Shown here piece by piece: positions 11,047 to 22,725 of a stretch of DNA of 64,000 nucleotides. Position 1 is the stretch's first letter. The number at the start of each line of letters is the position of its first letter. Location: NCBI GenBank assembly GCA_946699065.1, contig CAMPDV010000144.1, positions 124,001-188,000 on the forward strand, written 5' to 3'. The notes beneath the pieces were generated by a model. The model saw nothing but the letters and a program-made list of their open reading frames with translations, was not told the DNA's origin and did not search any database. This DNA comes from Loxodes magnus (taxonomy: Eukaryota; Ciliophora; Karyorelictea; Loxodida; Loxodidae). A program made the position numbers and the translations under genes.

Positions 11047-13258
11047 ATGGATATTAATAAGTGTCCAAACTGTTAAAAACCTTATGATGTAGTCAATCGA
11101 CTAGCTAAGTAATTTCCTTGCGGATGTATTTCATGCTATAAATGCCTTAGAAATGCTTACCAAGTTTTTTAAGAAATAAAATGCAAAAATCATAATTAGA
11201 ATTTTAACATTAAGCTAGAAGATTTATAAAATTACGAGGTGCAAGTATAAAACATTAAAGAGATTTAAGATTTCTATGAGAAAATTTAGTTTAATGAGGA
11301 AGTAAAAAAGTTAAAGAAAATACACTTTTTAAATAAAATCAATATTATCTTATAAGAGAAAGTCTTTTTGATTTTAAAAAACTCTTCAAGTGAATATCTA
11401 ATTAGGTAATTCAACAATTTATCAAAACAATATTAGATATTTATTAAAACAGCAATAAATAAATAGATCTTTAACTATGTAATTTGACAAATTTAAGAAC
11501 AAAGATTGAAAAGAATTTTTACTAGAAAAGAATAAGTTTATAGTAAGTAAACTAAAATATAAAATAGTATTAGGAATTTTAGGAATCATTCTAGCGTAGT
11601 CTTAAAGAAATAAGAGATTTATAAAATATCTATGTTTAAAATATAGAAATCGATAATTTAAAAATTTTGATCTAAGAATAAATATTCAAAATATTTACTT
11701 TTATATAAGAAAAGTCAACGGTTAAATATTGAATGAGGATAATTCATTATAAATCTTAGATGAATACTTTTAATAGAATTTTCTAATAAATGAAATTAAT
11801 AAAATGATATATAAATAATAAAGCAATATATAAAATAATGAGGACAAGTTAGAAATAGCTTAAATAAATGAGAATTAATAAATTTAGCAAGATTAAGAAA
11901 AATAGAATATGATAAAATATGAAATTCAAGATTTCAATAATATTAGCATAGAAAAACTTTAAACATTTTTAAATTAATTTAAAGATGAGTAGATTAATAT
12001 TAATTCAATTCAGTAAAATCCATTGAATAAAACTGGTTTGATTTGTTAAACAAATATTTTAATGCAACTATCATAATTTAGAGACGAAAAAATTGAATAA
12101 CTGTTGTTGTAAGTTATAGAACTATCTAAATCTTATTATGAGATACAATAAGCGGCATCGAATGCAATAACAATTTTAAATTTTATGAATTTTAATTTTG
12201 ATCGTTTGAATTTATAGAATATAAATATATATAATGCGAATTTATCTGATTTAACATTCAACGATTGTAATTTGTCAAACGTTATTTTATAAAAATGCAA
12301 TTTACAAAATACAAGGTTTTTTAAGTGTAACCTTAATAATGCCAACCTATCAAATATAACAACTGACTATCCCCATATTTTAAAAGGCCACACTGGCAAG
12401 ATCTGGACAGTAGCGATATCTAATGATCAGTAATTAATCGTCTCTGGAAGTGTAGACAAAACTATAAAAATATGGAATTTTACTAGTGGTTTGTTAAAGA
12501 GTACTTTGTAAGGACATACTGATTCTGTTAGATCTGTAGCAATATCAAGTGATAAGAAATGGGTCGTCTCTGGAAGTGTAGACAGAACTATAAAGATATG
12601 GGACTTTACAAATGATTAATTAAGGAATACTTTGTAAGGACATACAAATTCTGTTAGATCTTTAGTAATAACAAGTGATCAGTAATGAGTTGTATCCGGA
12701 AGTAGAGATAAAACTATAAAGATATGGAACTTTAAAAATGATTAGTTAAGGAGTACTTTGTAAGGACATGCAAGTTCTGTTAGATCTGTAGCGATATCAA
12801 GTGATCAGAAGTGGGTTGTATCTGGAAGTGATGATAAAAATATAAAGATATGAGACATAAGTAATGATTAGTTAAGAAGTACTTTGTAGGGACATACAGG
12901 TTCTGTTAGATCTGTAGCGATATCTAATGATTAGAAATGAATAATTTCTGGAAGTGATGATAAAACAGTAAAAATATGGGACTTTAGTAGTGATAAGTGC
13001 ATGTGTACACTATAAGGTCATAAAGGTTCAGTAATAAGCGTTTAGATATCATTGAATAGCTAATGAATTATATCAGGAGATAGTGCTCATGAAATAAAAA
13101 GGTGGAATGTGTAAAGATTGTTACACTCAAATATCTAGATCTAGTAGGTAAGTAATATTTTTAATAATTATAATATTTAAAGTAGGTAAATTGGAATTAA
13201 ATATATTCTGAATATGGATTTAAATTTGAGAATTGTAATAAAAATAATATAACTATGA
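11047..13258 (+). CDS. RING-like, pentapeptide-repeat and WD40 protein
   Basis: With one 16-nt intron removed (11567-11582) the gene is 732 codons from ATG 11047 to TGA 13256-13258. Residues 6-33 carry C6-X2-C9-X15-C25-X-C27-X2-C30-X2-C33, then C46 and H49, a RING-like zinc-finger pattern. A coiled coil follows. About residues 367-430 are pentapeptide repeats (NLQNINIYNANLSDLTFNDC). From about residue 437 there are six WD40 repeats with a 126-bp period (GHTDSVRSVAIS...WVVSGS..DKTIKIWD). Trp is TGG in some repeats and TGA in others at the same column. A RING plus a beta-propeller suggests a ubiquitin-ligase substrate adaptor (inference). The N-terminal finger is not a canonical C3HC4. Confidence 0.85.
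11567..11582 (+). other. 16-nt intron in the RING/WD40 gene
   Basis: GTATTAGGAATTTTAG begins GTA and ends TAG. Removal shifts from the frame of the RING-like part to the frame of the WD40 part and makes the whole gene 732 codons. The codons on both sides then read QNRIILAQSQRNKRF. Confidence 0.7.
12386..13010 (+). repeat. 126-bp tandem WD40 coding repeats
   Basis: Near-identical units of 126 bp (42 residues) start at each GGACAT block (for example about 12512, 12638, 12764, 12890). High DNA similarity between units suggests recent expansion or gene conversion. Confidence 0.85.
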
Positions 13259-13472
13259 GTGAAGAAGATAAGAAGAGATTTTTTAGCAATTGAGAGAAAA
13301 GATAAACTATATGAATTATTTTATAAAAACTAGATAGGAATAAAAATTTAAGCATATATTATTTAAAATAAATATATTTGATTAATAAAAGATATTTAAA
13401 ATAATTAATAATTAAAATAATATATTTTTAATTATTATAAATTAGAAAGTAAAAATCGAAAGAGTTTAAAAA

Positions 13473-13944
13473 ATGTTTTATATTTGTGAGGAAGAATTTA
13501 AAAAAAAAGAAGAGTCGGAAAATTCAAAAAATAATACTTCACAAGCAACTATAGAAAACATAATTATAACTCTTGAAAGACTGAGAAGCCATTAAAATAA
13601 AAAATAGATTTCTTCTAAGAACTACAACCCAAAAAACTCTAAACCTAGAGAATATTCAATAGGAAGTGGAGTATAGAGAAAAATGGAATCTCGTTAGGAA
13701 CAGAAACTGTTATATTAGCAAAGAAAATCTGATCAAGATAATAAAGGATTTAGTGGTTAGACCATCAAAAAAGTGAGATATAATCAGAACTTTAGAAATA
13801 AAAATAAGAAGCTATTTCAGCAAATCTTAAAACCTTTAAAATAAAGCTCATTTGCTTATACTGTACAATTGAATGAGTTATATGAAAAATAGTAAAATTA
13901 AAACATAGACACATAAGATTTTATTATATTTATATATTAAAAAT
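13473..13944 (+). CDS. Hypothetical protein with 3' end displaced by a retroelement
   Basis: ATG 13473 starts MFYICEEEFKKKEESENSKN. The frame runs about 157 residues, rich in Lys, Asn and Gln, including EYSIGSGVQRKMESRQEQKL and QLNELYEKQQNQNIDTQDFI. Codon pattern is that of a real gene. No domain recognised. No TGA occurs before the retroelement that begins at 13945. The natural stop has probably been displaced, or lies beyond the insertion. Confidence 0.5.
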
Positions 13945-15650
13945 GGTTAGCTTCAAGAAGGGTTTTTACACCACATCCTCAATGTAGGAGAGAAAACCTG
14001 AAGCACTTTCTTCTACCACGTCTTCGCTTTAATTAATCCAACCTAATTTATTTGAATGGAAACTAGTCTTATAACCCAAGCTCTCAGACTACACGGAACC
14101 ATTTTCACTGATCAAAGAAACACGATATAATAATAAACTCAACGAAAAAAGGATACCAATATAACTATGATTGAACGGACTTCACTAAAAGGAGGAGCAT
14201 AAATAAGAAAGGAATGAAGTGGTAAAAAAAGTCACAACCTAAGCTATAATTTAATAAAAGAATGAACAACTAATCTCAGCCAACGTCCCTGAAGACTAAA
14301 TGGTAAGAGTCTACTAAAATACCTGAGATGATCTATCAGATATGGTGGTCGCAGTTTATTTTAGCCACTATCTGGAAAATACTGATTTAGTAGAGAAAAA
14401 GGCCATAGACTAAGAAGTAATAAAAGTGTTTAGGAATCAAATATGTAGCGAATACGGACAAGCAGTGGCCAAATTCTTCGTCAAATAAAATGGAATAGTA
14501 TATTTAATATTTAACAATGAAGAAAGATACTAGCAATTCGCTTAATTCAGGGAATTAACATTCAAAGTCGTTAGAATTCCTATCTAAGCAAGAAAATAAT
14601 TAGAATACTTTGACATTCATAATTACCCAGTTAACTTCATAATAAACGAATACTCAAACATGAAGGAAGTATTGGAAGTAATGAGACAATATGGAATATC
14701 TATAGGAGAGGTATAGCATACATACCCAAACACCATAATGCTAACTGGTAGCAGTGTAGTGTACCAAGATTTAAAGGATATAAACGAAGCAAAGAGGATA
14801 CAGAAGTAATAAACCTGAACGGAAACAAAACAAGAATAAAACACATAGTAAATTTTATTTGCTGCCTATGCAAATTGAAAGGGTACACAGATCAACAATG
14901 CAGAAGGGAGGAAGCAGTAAAAAGGAAAAAATTACATGTGAGGGAATTAGAAATGTTTGAAGGAGAAGTTAAATTAATAATAAGCTAACCAGAATTAAAA
15001 GCAAATCAAGCAAATAAGAGGATAATTGAAGAAGGAGAATAAATGATTGTAGAGGATGCAAGGGAGGAAGAGAAGGAATTAAAATGAGGAGAATTGAAAA
15101 ATAATTAAAGCAACTAGACAATTAAATAATAAAAAGATTTTAATGCTAAAAGAATAAATAAGAATTATTTTTCATCAAAATGGAATTGGAAATATGTAAG
15201 GCAGAGAATAGAGAAATGTTCAAAGAACTAAATAAAATATAAAGCAATCAATTATATAATAAGTATAATATAAAAAAATTAGAGAAAAAGATAGGATAAG
15301 TGATGGTAAAAACACTAAATACTAACAAAAGAAATAAGAAAAAAACAAAATTGCATAATGGAGTATGTAAGGAAAAGCATAAATTAAGAGAAAACCAAAA
15401 TAAATAGAACAAACTCAAGAAGAAAAAGAATAAAATGCAAATAAAAGTGAGAATTAAAAAACAAATTGAAACAAACTTTAACTAGAATTTACTATGCTAA
15501 GAAATCGAAAAACAAAAATGAGCAATTACCCAACAACAATTAATAAGAAAAGTCAAAAGAAGAATAGAATAGATTTAACTTAGTAGAACATTATTCTTGG
15601 AGATGGTAAAATTTAGCAACAACCTTTAAATATCTTGATTCTAATTTGTT
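13942..15650 (+). mobile_element. Non-LTR-type retroelement ORF1 with zinc knuckle
   Basis: The element starts at AAAAATGG. ATG 13945 gives MVSFKKGFYTTSSMQERKPE, and the frame runs about 290 residues with a strand-helix pattern (DMVVAVYFSHYLENTDLVEK; NGIVYLIFNNEERYQQFAQF) that could be an RRM-like nucleic-acid domain. A zinc knuckle follows at 14860-14901, CCLCKLKGYTDQQC (CX2CX4YX4C), in a different frame. At least one break therefore separates the two parts. A Lys/Glu-rich tail follows to about 15600. RRM-like plus knuckle is the usual layout of LINE ORF1 proteins (family knowledge). No reverse transcriptase follows. Composition is richer in G+C than the flanks. Confidence 0.65.
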
Positions 15651-15860
15651 TTTCTCTCTAAAATGCAGTTACTATTCTATTAATCCTCCTTTATCTTTAT
15701 ACTTCAACAATTGTCCCATAACATCACAAATTAAATATATTCTCTTTAACGTCGTATGGTTAATAATATCTTCATTTCGCTATTTTTAGCTTTATTTTTA
15801 AGTTTTATCTGTTTCAAAAATGTATTATAAAATATATTCTAAATTAAGAATAAAGATAAG

Positions 15861-17093
15861 ATGGAAAGAAATTTAAAAATAAGAACTGGATTAAGTAATA
15901 ATGAAAATGTCTATTATCAAAAGAATGACTGGAGTAAGATTCTGAAGTGTCTGATTAAAGCTCTAATCTTAGAGAGGTCACTGATTGGATTCAAGATCTT
16001 GAAAGAAATGTGTCTGAAAGGTTATTAGGCTTTGATAAGAGCTTGGATTTATGATAAAAGAGTATGTACTCATTATTCATGGAAGTCCCTACTTGCAGAA
16101 ATTTATAAGAAGAATGTCTTCATTACGTCCATAAAGAGTTCATTCAGAAAAAGCAGAACAGCGAGAGTAAAACTCTTATCAAGCAAGCAAGATTAATCAT
16201 TATTGTTAAGAAGAGCAGTCTATAATTCAGATTTTATGACAAGTTTAGAAGCATATAAATATGGACTTCGAAAAGATACCTAAAAGATAAAAAAAAAGTT
16301 AAGAATAAAATTAAAGAATATAAACAGATATTTAAACGCTTTAAAAGTACTTTCTGTCAATATTGGCTTATTTTGAAAATATAAGACTCTTGATATTTCT
16401 AAATGCAATTTTTTAATTGGAATTTAATAACTTATTACAAAATCTTTTTATAGTAGCCTAAAATTCTTAAGTTGATTAATTTGAAGTTAAAGCAAAAAAA
16501 AGTTTCAAATTTATTAAAAGAAAAAAACTTTAAATCATTCGTTTGAAGATATAAAGTATAAAAAGTTAAAGTTACTAATGTAGCAGTATTCTAGTTATGT
16601 TTACAATAATTTGAAGTATTTGAACAGAAGCAAGAAATTCATGTTATGAGTTTTATTAGATATAATAAGTAAAAATACTAGAGCAATTAAAACTTTGGCT
16701 AAGTGATATTTATAATTAGTTTAAACTTTCCATTTTAGACATAGAATAGCAGGCTTCTTATGAAGAGACTTAAATTGAAGTTTTAAGTAAAAAACAGTTA
16801 AAGAAATATCAAAGTTTTATTGGTTTAAAGTTAACTTGACGACTGTGAGGAATAATGGAAGATAATAATTTTTAAGAGATTAGAATTCTAATTTTTATAC
16901 AGTAAATATATTAGGTAGAGGAGGCATAAAGATAAAAGAACCTTCTAGTTTCCACTTTTTTCAAAAGTTAAACTGTTTGAAGTTAAAAACAAAATTTCAT
17001 TAATTTATTCTCTATTGATCGATTTAAAAAATAATCTTGAATTATTGCATGAATATCTATAGGAGATTTTTTGAAGCTAGAACTAAAATCTGA
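15861..17093 (+). CDS. Hypothetical protein, possibly LRR-like
   Basis: ATG 15861 starts MERNLKIRTGLSNNENVYYQ. One frame runs without an intron to in-frame TGAs at 17016 and 17091. The N-terminal half is basic and helical (GYQALIRAWIYDKRVCTHYS; VFITSIKSSFRKSRTARVKL). The middle contains short leucine-rich pieces (LKVLSVNIGLFWKYKTLDIS) that look weakly like LRRs. Near the end is NILGRGGIKIKEPSSFHFFQ. Many in-frame TGAs must be Trp. I cannot name a family. The stop at 17093 is preferred because coding character persists to there (RRFFEARTKI). Confidence 0.5.
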
Positions 17094-17284
17094 TTTATAT
17101 ATTATCAAATCTAACTTACAATAAATTAATCTTTTCATTTTCTCTAGATTATTTTTTCTACTTTTTTTAACCGATTTTATCTTATTTTATTTTGTTAAAT
17201 TTTCTTTTTAAAAAGCTCGCTTCTTAAATTTTTTTAAATAAATATATTTAGATTTTTTACTTTTTTAATTTGTTATGTATAAAT

Positions 17285-17995
17285 CATCCTTTCTCATCCA
17301 TGTAATTTATCATAAACTTTCTCTTGAAGTTGTCTTACATGAATATGTATTTTTTTCACTCATTTATTCCAATAAATTATTAAAATGAATTCTTCTTTTT
17401 ATTTTAAATAAGTTTTCTCTTTAACTAAAGCAGTGTGATAAAAAATATTTTTATTGGCAAACTTTTTCATTTCTTGTTAAATTGCTTCAATCTTTGACTG
17501 AAACGTTAAATTTTTGTTTTTACGTTTGTAATTTACTGAGGCATAGTATAATCTGCTAGATACTTGAAATCTATCTGAACTTACTTAGTAAATATTTTTA
17601 TTCCATACACCATTTAAAGTTACGTCAGATATCTGAGCAGCAATAAGAAGATCTTGTTGTCCTTAAAATCTTTTAAGGAATAGCTATTTAGAATTTTCTT
17701 AACTTCTTTTTTCTTCAATATCCATAGAAATAGTTCATTATATTTACTCTTCGCTTTTATTTTTATTTACTTATCTTACTCAATCCTAATCTTTATCTAC
17801 CAAATTTTCTAAGTTATTCATCGTTTTTCACTACTATACTCTGTCTCATATAAAGCGTTTATAAGTATTTCTCGCTTTTCTATAGACTTATATCTTGTCC
17901 CTTATTAGCTTTTTATACTTAAATCGTCTAAAATAAATCAGATTCAATATATTTTTGCGCTTTTCTCAATTTTGTGAAGTTAGCTTAAGATTATT
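17285..17995 (-). CDS. Probable gene of unknown function
   Basis: The minus strand has purine-first codons across this stretch, but the best reading switches frame, so tiny introns are likely. Upstream part: YKSIEKREILINALYETEYS, then NELFLWILKKKEVKKILNSY. Downstream part: ISDVTLNGVWNKNIYQVSSD and TFQSKIEAIQQEMKKFANKN. Neither start nor stop is certain; ATGs at about 17830 and 17725 are candidates. No family recognised. Confidence 0.4.
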
Positions 17996-18112
17996 AAAAG
18001 AGTTTACACTAAGAATAAAGAGCGATTTACCCTAAAATTTTATAATTTTACAATATTTACTTTTAATTAAAACTTAGTACTTTAATTTTTTAAGTTAAGG
18101 CTATTTTCTATA

Positions 18113-20092
18113 ATGCAAAAAGAGAGCTTTAGCTATAGCCAAATAAGAAGGATAGAGTAATATGAATTAAATAATAGCTTAAATAACCAAGAGGTAGAAG
18201 AGAAGAATTAAAATGGTAGAAGATTATAAAGTGCTTTGAAAAATGGTTATATTATACAGCTGATAATTTAATTCTTAAGCAATCAAGAAACTAGATAGCT
18301 ATAATAAGTAAACAAGTTCTACTACTAGTTTAACTATATGCATAATAGTCTTAAATTATAATCATATAGAGGAAATATGCAATTTATAAAGAGTAAGCTG
18401 ATGTGAACTTTAAGATAGCTGATATATTCTGATGTTAGAAAATTAATTATTAACTTGGGTGATAATTTTGAGGAAAATTTAAGGAAACAGATTTAGTGAA
18501 TATGTGGCAGAAATTTAAGGCTTAAATATCAGTAGAATAAGCTTATTAGTCTTAAAATATAAGAATTACAACTCTAAATAGATTAGAAGATATAACCAGA
18601 ACTACTTTTAAGCATTGAACTATTAAAAAATTTAAGAAAACTTTAGCTAGATAACAGACATTTAACTGATATTAATTTGAGCTTTTTGAGTAAGCTTGGA
18701 AAATTAGAATATCTTAGTCTTAACAGTTATAGTAGCAAAATAATAGGAAGCTTTTTAGTAGATTATTGCTAGGAACTGAATTTAAAAGTATTAATTTTAA
18801 ACATTCTTTCTATAAGATATAGGTATATCAAGCAATATCTAGAAAAGAAAGGAAATTCAATTGAAGAAATTGAAATAATTGAGAACTAGAGAATTGATAA
18901 GTTTATTAAATATTGTCCTAACTTAAAACAAGTCAATTTTGAATAGGCTTAAGAGATAAAAAAAGCATTCTTTAGCAAATTAAAAAGAGAAAGCTTGAAT
19001 ACTTTAAAAATACATAATGCTTCTTTTACATCTTAAGAATGAAGTAACTTTTTAGCTCATAAGTTTATATAGCTTGAATCAGTAGAAGTTGATAACTGCT
19101 CTAAATTTAATGATGACAATTTACTAAGTTTGATGTAGAATACTCCTAATCTAAAGTATTTGAAACTTAAAAGCTTAGAAAACTTTAGTAGTTAAACCTT
19201 TGAATAGATAGGCAATTATGGATAAAATTATGAAGAGCTTTACTTATTAGATATTTGCTTAATATCAGCCTAAACTTTATAATTCATTTTCTAGAATTGT
19301 TTTAAACTGAAGACAATATAACTTAGAGGGATATTTTAGCTACGTAATGAGACGCTACAAACTATAAGATAAAATTGTAGATTTTTGGAAGAGTTATATA
19401 TAAATAGTTGTAGTAGTTTAGATGATAACTCAATAAATGAAATTATTAAAGCTAAAAAAATAATGAAATTAGATCTTATTAGCTGCAACTTAAAGAATGA
19501 ATAAATATCTAAAATAATAACTTAATGTGAGTAGCTTAAATATTTGAACTTAAAAGATAACATTAATTTAAATGAAGAAGGGTTTCCTGTGACAGACTAA
19601 AAAGGAAATGAATATCTTATTTATAGAAACTTAAGAAAACTAAATGTATATAACACTGGAGTATAAGCATAGTGAGCTATGGTATTGAAATAGAAATTTA
19701 GAAAAATCAAGATTAAGTATAGCTTTAGAAATAAAGTCAAAATAAGTTTTGATTTAGAAGAATTAAGTGTAAAAAAATAACTTTTTAATCATATTCTTAG
19801 AATCTTTATTTAATAGTTATAATTATAGTTATACTTTTATTTTTTATTTAAAATCATTGAAGCTTTGGAAATTTAATTTTTAAGTTTTAAACTACAAGAG
19901 TTTTTTGACATCTATAACTGCAAGAATTACTTCCTTCAGATATAGAATGATTAAATGCTTTAAATGCTTATAATAATAATCTTGATCTCATCAATTTTTA
20001 ATTACTCTTGTTATAATCTCATCTTCTATTTCTTCCTTTTTTGCTTTTTCCATTTTAATAGTTCTAGTCTTCTTAACATTAGTTTTTTGTGA
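18113..20092 (+). CDS. F-box-like leucine-rich-repeat protein with C-terminal hydrophobic segment
   Basis: One uninterrupted frame of 660 codons from ATG 18113 to TGA 20090-20092. Residues about 46-75 (GYIIQLIIQFLSNQETRQLQ, then QVNKFYYQF) resemble an F-box. From about residue 150 on there are LRRs of the AMN1/ribonuclease-inhibitor style (LLKNLRKLQLDNRHLTDINL; CRFLEELYINSCSSLDDNSI; KIMKLDLISCNLKNEQISKI). The last 40 residues are strongly hydrophobic (NYSCYNLIFYFFLFCFFHF), possibly a membrane anchor. The F-box-like block aligns with that of the MORN/LRR gene at 46864-50409 (SISNLQQVNKYFYYYP), so the two are paralogous in this half. Substrate recognition for ubiquitination is inference. Confidence 0.8.
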
Positions 20093-20450
20093 AATATTTT
20101 TATTTATAAATTTAAATATCCTAAATAAAAATTCAGACAGGAGTTGAAGCTTTGTAAATTAAGTAGTTTCAATAAACCATATTAAAGGAATAAGATAAAA
20201 TACAATATAAATATTATTTATGTAAAAAAGGATATTAATAAATAATAGTATAATTAAAAATAATTATATAACTAAGATTATTATAAATAGTCATTTATAG
20301 TCCATTTTTTAATTAAAATAATGAAATTTTAATTATGTGCTTTTCCTAATAGCCTAAATTTTTAATTAAGTAAATATCATAAGAGTATTTTAGTAAAACA
20401 TAGTAAAAATTAGAAAATAGAAATTAAAGATTTCTAAAGTTAGCATAGGA
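20093..20450. other. AT-rich intergenic region
   Basis: A/T-rich sequence downstream of the LRR gene. No feature seen. Confidence 0.5.
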
Positions 20451-20454
20451 TTAA

Positions 20455-20804
20455 TTTTACGTATATATATGAACATTTCTTCCAAAAAGTCTCTTCTAAA
20501 CAGGATCAATCTCAATCAAATTATGATTAGCAAAAACATACTCTAAAACTCAAAGTTATGCAATAGGATAATTTTAAAATTTTAAGAAACGTATAAGAGC
20601 TAGAAGGAAAAATCGTATAGCTGATGTCTAGCATATAAATATTAAAAATTAAAATTCCCAACCAGTCAATATGATAATTTAACAAATAGAATCCAAATTC
20701 AATCAGATAGCGGAATTGACTGAAAGCTTATTTCTAAAAATTACAAAAATAAATAACCTCATGGAAGAGGAACCGAATCTTCAACCAGCAAAAAATTCAA
20801 TAAA
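20455..20804 (+). mobile_element. Degraded coiled-coil ORF1 fragment
   Basis: One frame reads EHFFQKVSSKQDQSQSNYDQ and then a coiled coil, QDNFKILRNVQELEGKIVQL, resembling the coiled-coil part of the retroelement ORF1 proteins nearby. It abuts the tail of the hairpin-tail repeat that begins at 20805. No zinc knuckle and no clear 5' boundary. It could be a host gene remnant instead. Confidence 0.3.
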
Positions 20805-21232
20805 TAAATAAATAAAAATGATTATAGAGCGCGTAGCACCTCATTGACGCGCAGCTCTTTCAATATTAATATTTAATATTAAGAAAAATGTTCTCATGTT
20901 TCTTGTTAAAATTCTAGAGGTCCGATGAGTCATGTCAGCTTCTCCAAATGGGGAATCTTCTTATTAAAATCTATTCTTAAATCTTGAGTCAAATGTTTCA
21001 GTCTTTTTGAATAAGATCCAAATAAGAATTAGTTATTAAGTCGGTAATTAGAAGGCCCGTCAGTCAAACTTTCATACTGCTAGAGAGAACCCTCGGGGTA
21101 AGTTAGATATGTCTCAACGGAACTTATCCACCCTTCCCCGTGGTGTCATCTAGTGCGAGATTACTCGCAATGCAGTATAAACTGCACCAGATTACCAACT
21201 AATTTGTCTGCCGTGGCCGACATCCATTTTAT
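20805..21232 (-). mobile_element. Hairpin-tail SINE-like repeat, family A, copy 1
   Basis: In element sense it runs from AAAATGGATGTCGG (ATG at 21227) to the 3' hairpin at 20826-20858, then ATAATC and an ATTT-rich tail. It is clearly more G+C-rich than the flanks. Other copies: 44310, 52861 and 60883 (minus) and 57199 (plus). The 5' 160 nt folds well: a GCAGT..ACTGC-type stem, TGCGAG-TAAT-CTCGCA, and a long stem around GGATAAGTT. A frame beginning MDVGHGRQISWQSGAVYTAL is open, but an 8-nt indel between copies argues against purifying selection on protein. I call it a structured SINE-like retroelement. Confidence 0.75.
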
Positions 21233-21929
21233 ATATATAATAAAGAATAAAAATTAATGCTAGTATTGCAGGAAATATGGTCACACTTTAAGATATTGCT
21301 AAAAATTTTAATATATATTAACATGAAGTTTTAATTCTTTCTTTCTCTTCAGTTTCCTAAATTTAATTTTTTTCTTTAATGCATTTTGTTAATGACTCTT
21401 TGGCTTAAAAAGGATTTAGTAAGTGTAATTTATTTAAAAAAAAACTGAAAATTTTGAAAATAAGAAAATAGTAATGGTAAATTTTCTCATGCTTTTTTAA
21501 GCCTTGCAATGATTCTGTTATGCTTTAATTATTTTAGATTATCTTTACAGCAAAATCTTATCCTTAAATCTTAATTTTATAAACATTTCCATTTCTACTT
21601 AACCAATAAAATTATCCTCAGTAATCAAAAAAGAATTAGAAGATCATTCTAATAAAAATCCACTATAACTAATTTTCTCAATTCACTAAGATCAATTTAA
21701 TTGTTTCCTTCAATTTTATAATTTAATTTATCTTCATTTAAAGATTAAGTTTGCTAATTAGAAACATTTAACTAAGACTTTAGTAATAATTTTAAATTTA
21801 CGTTTAGATTTGTCTAATTAAACTGACAATAAATGCTTGACTTGCTGGTAAAACTCTTAAGTTAAGGTGTTTAGTTCATAATATTTGTATAACACTAAAT
21901 TCCATACTATATCCATTTTTCATTATAAA

Positions 21930-22725
21930 AAAAATGGAATTGAATAGAATATTAGACTATCTAAAAATTAGGCAAGGAACGCAAGAAGAAGAGCTAACAA
22001 AGAACTAGAGAAGAAGTAGAAATCAATGGAACACTTATCAAGCTCCTCTTCAGAAGGCAAAGTAATGGTTGGACAAGTTAATGAGAGCACTTCGCTTTCA
22101 ATTGAAATGGTAAAGATGAAAAAATTAATTTCTAAATATGAAGAAGAAACATATAATCAAGGAGAAAGAATTAGAGAGCTTATGAATAACATTGAGGATC
22201 AAAATAACGAACTATTAATTCTTAGGAAATAGCTTATATAAAACAATATTATGACAGAACAATAGCTCTATACTCAGTCTTAAAATAATTTCAAACAAGG
22301 GGTAAACATGAGTATTGAAGTCCTCCCTTCTTAAGCAAAAGATTAAGAAATAAATATAGAATAAAATGTTTATAAAAGTTTAATTAAAAGAATAGAACAA
22401 ATAGAAAAATTAGTTTTGCCTTAGTTGAGAAAAAAAAAATAGACAAAAAATTGTTGATGTTGTAGGTCGAAATATCACTTATTAAAAAATTGTTAAAACT
22501 GATAAAAATTGAAAAAAGAGAAGAAATAAAAACATGAAGGATGTTAAACAAACTTTGAATGACCGACTCAGGAATTTATAAATAGAAATTATTTAGTGGT
22601 AACATGGAAAATTCATTGTGGTAGCCACCCACATTCAAAAAAAGGCCGTGGTATACATCCACGTTAAAAAAAAGGCGGAGCGAAATCGGTTGGAATCCCG
22701 AAGAACTCCAAAACTCTTAACATTT
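21930..22725 (+). mobile_element. Retroelement ORF1 with a perfect CCHC zinc knuckle
   Basis: It starts at AAAATGG (ATG 21934, MELNRILDYLKIRQGTQEEE). The main frame, open from ATG 22026 (MEHLSSSSSEGKVMVGQVNE), encodes about 230 residues: a Ser-rich start, a coiled coil (MKKLISKYEEETYNQGERIR) and a knuckle at 22452-22493, CWCCRSKYHLLKNC, an exact CX2CX4HX4C whose Trp is TGA. The basic C-terminus (HSKKGRGIHPRQKKGGAKSV) covers the GC-richer end at 22610-22725, which has a small CGTGG..CCACG hairpin and ends AAGAACTCCAAAACTC. That terminus resembles the end of the 24206 element (AAGAACTCCAAGG). Non-LTR ORF1 is the likeliest identity. No reverse transcriptase follows. Confidence 0.65.

Noticed and set aside
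14623-14888. Minus-strand open stretches
   Set aside because: Antisense to the retroelement ORF1 at 13942-15650.
20930-20945. Hammerhead ribozyme core (CCGATGAGTC) on the plus strand of family A
   Set aside because: No GAAA partner or stems in place, and the motif is not kept in other copies.
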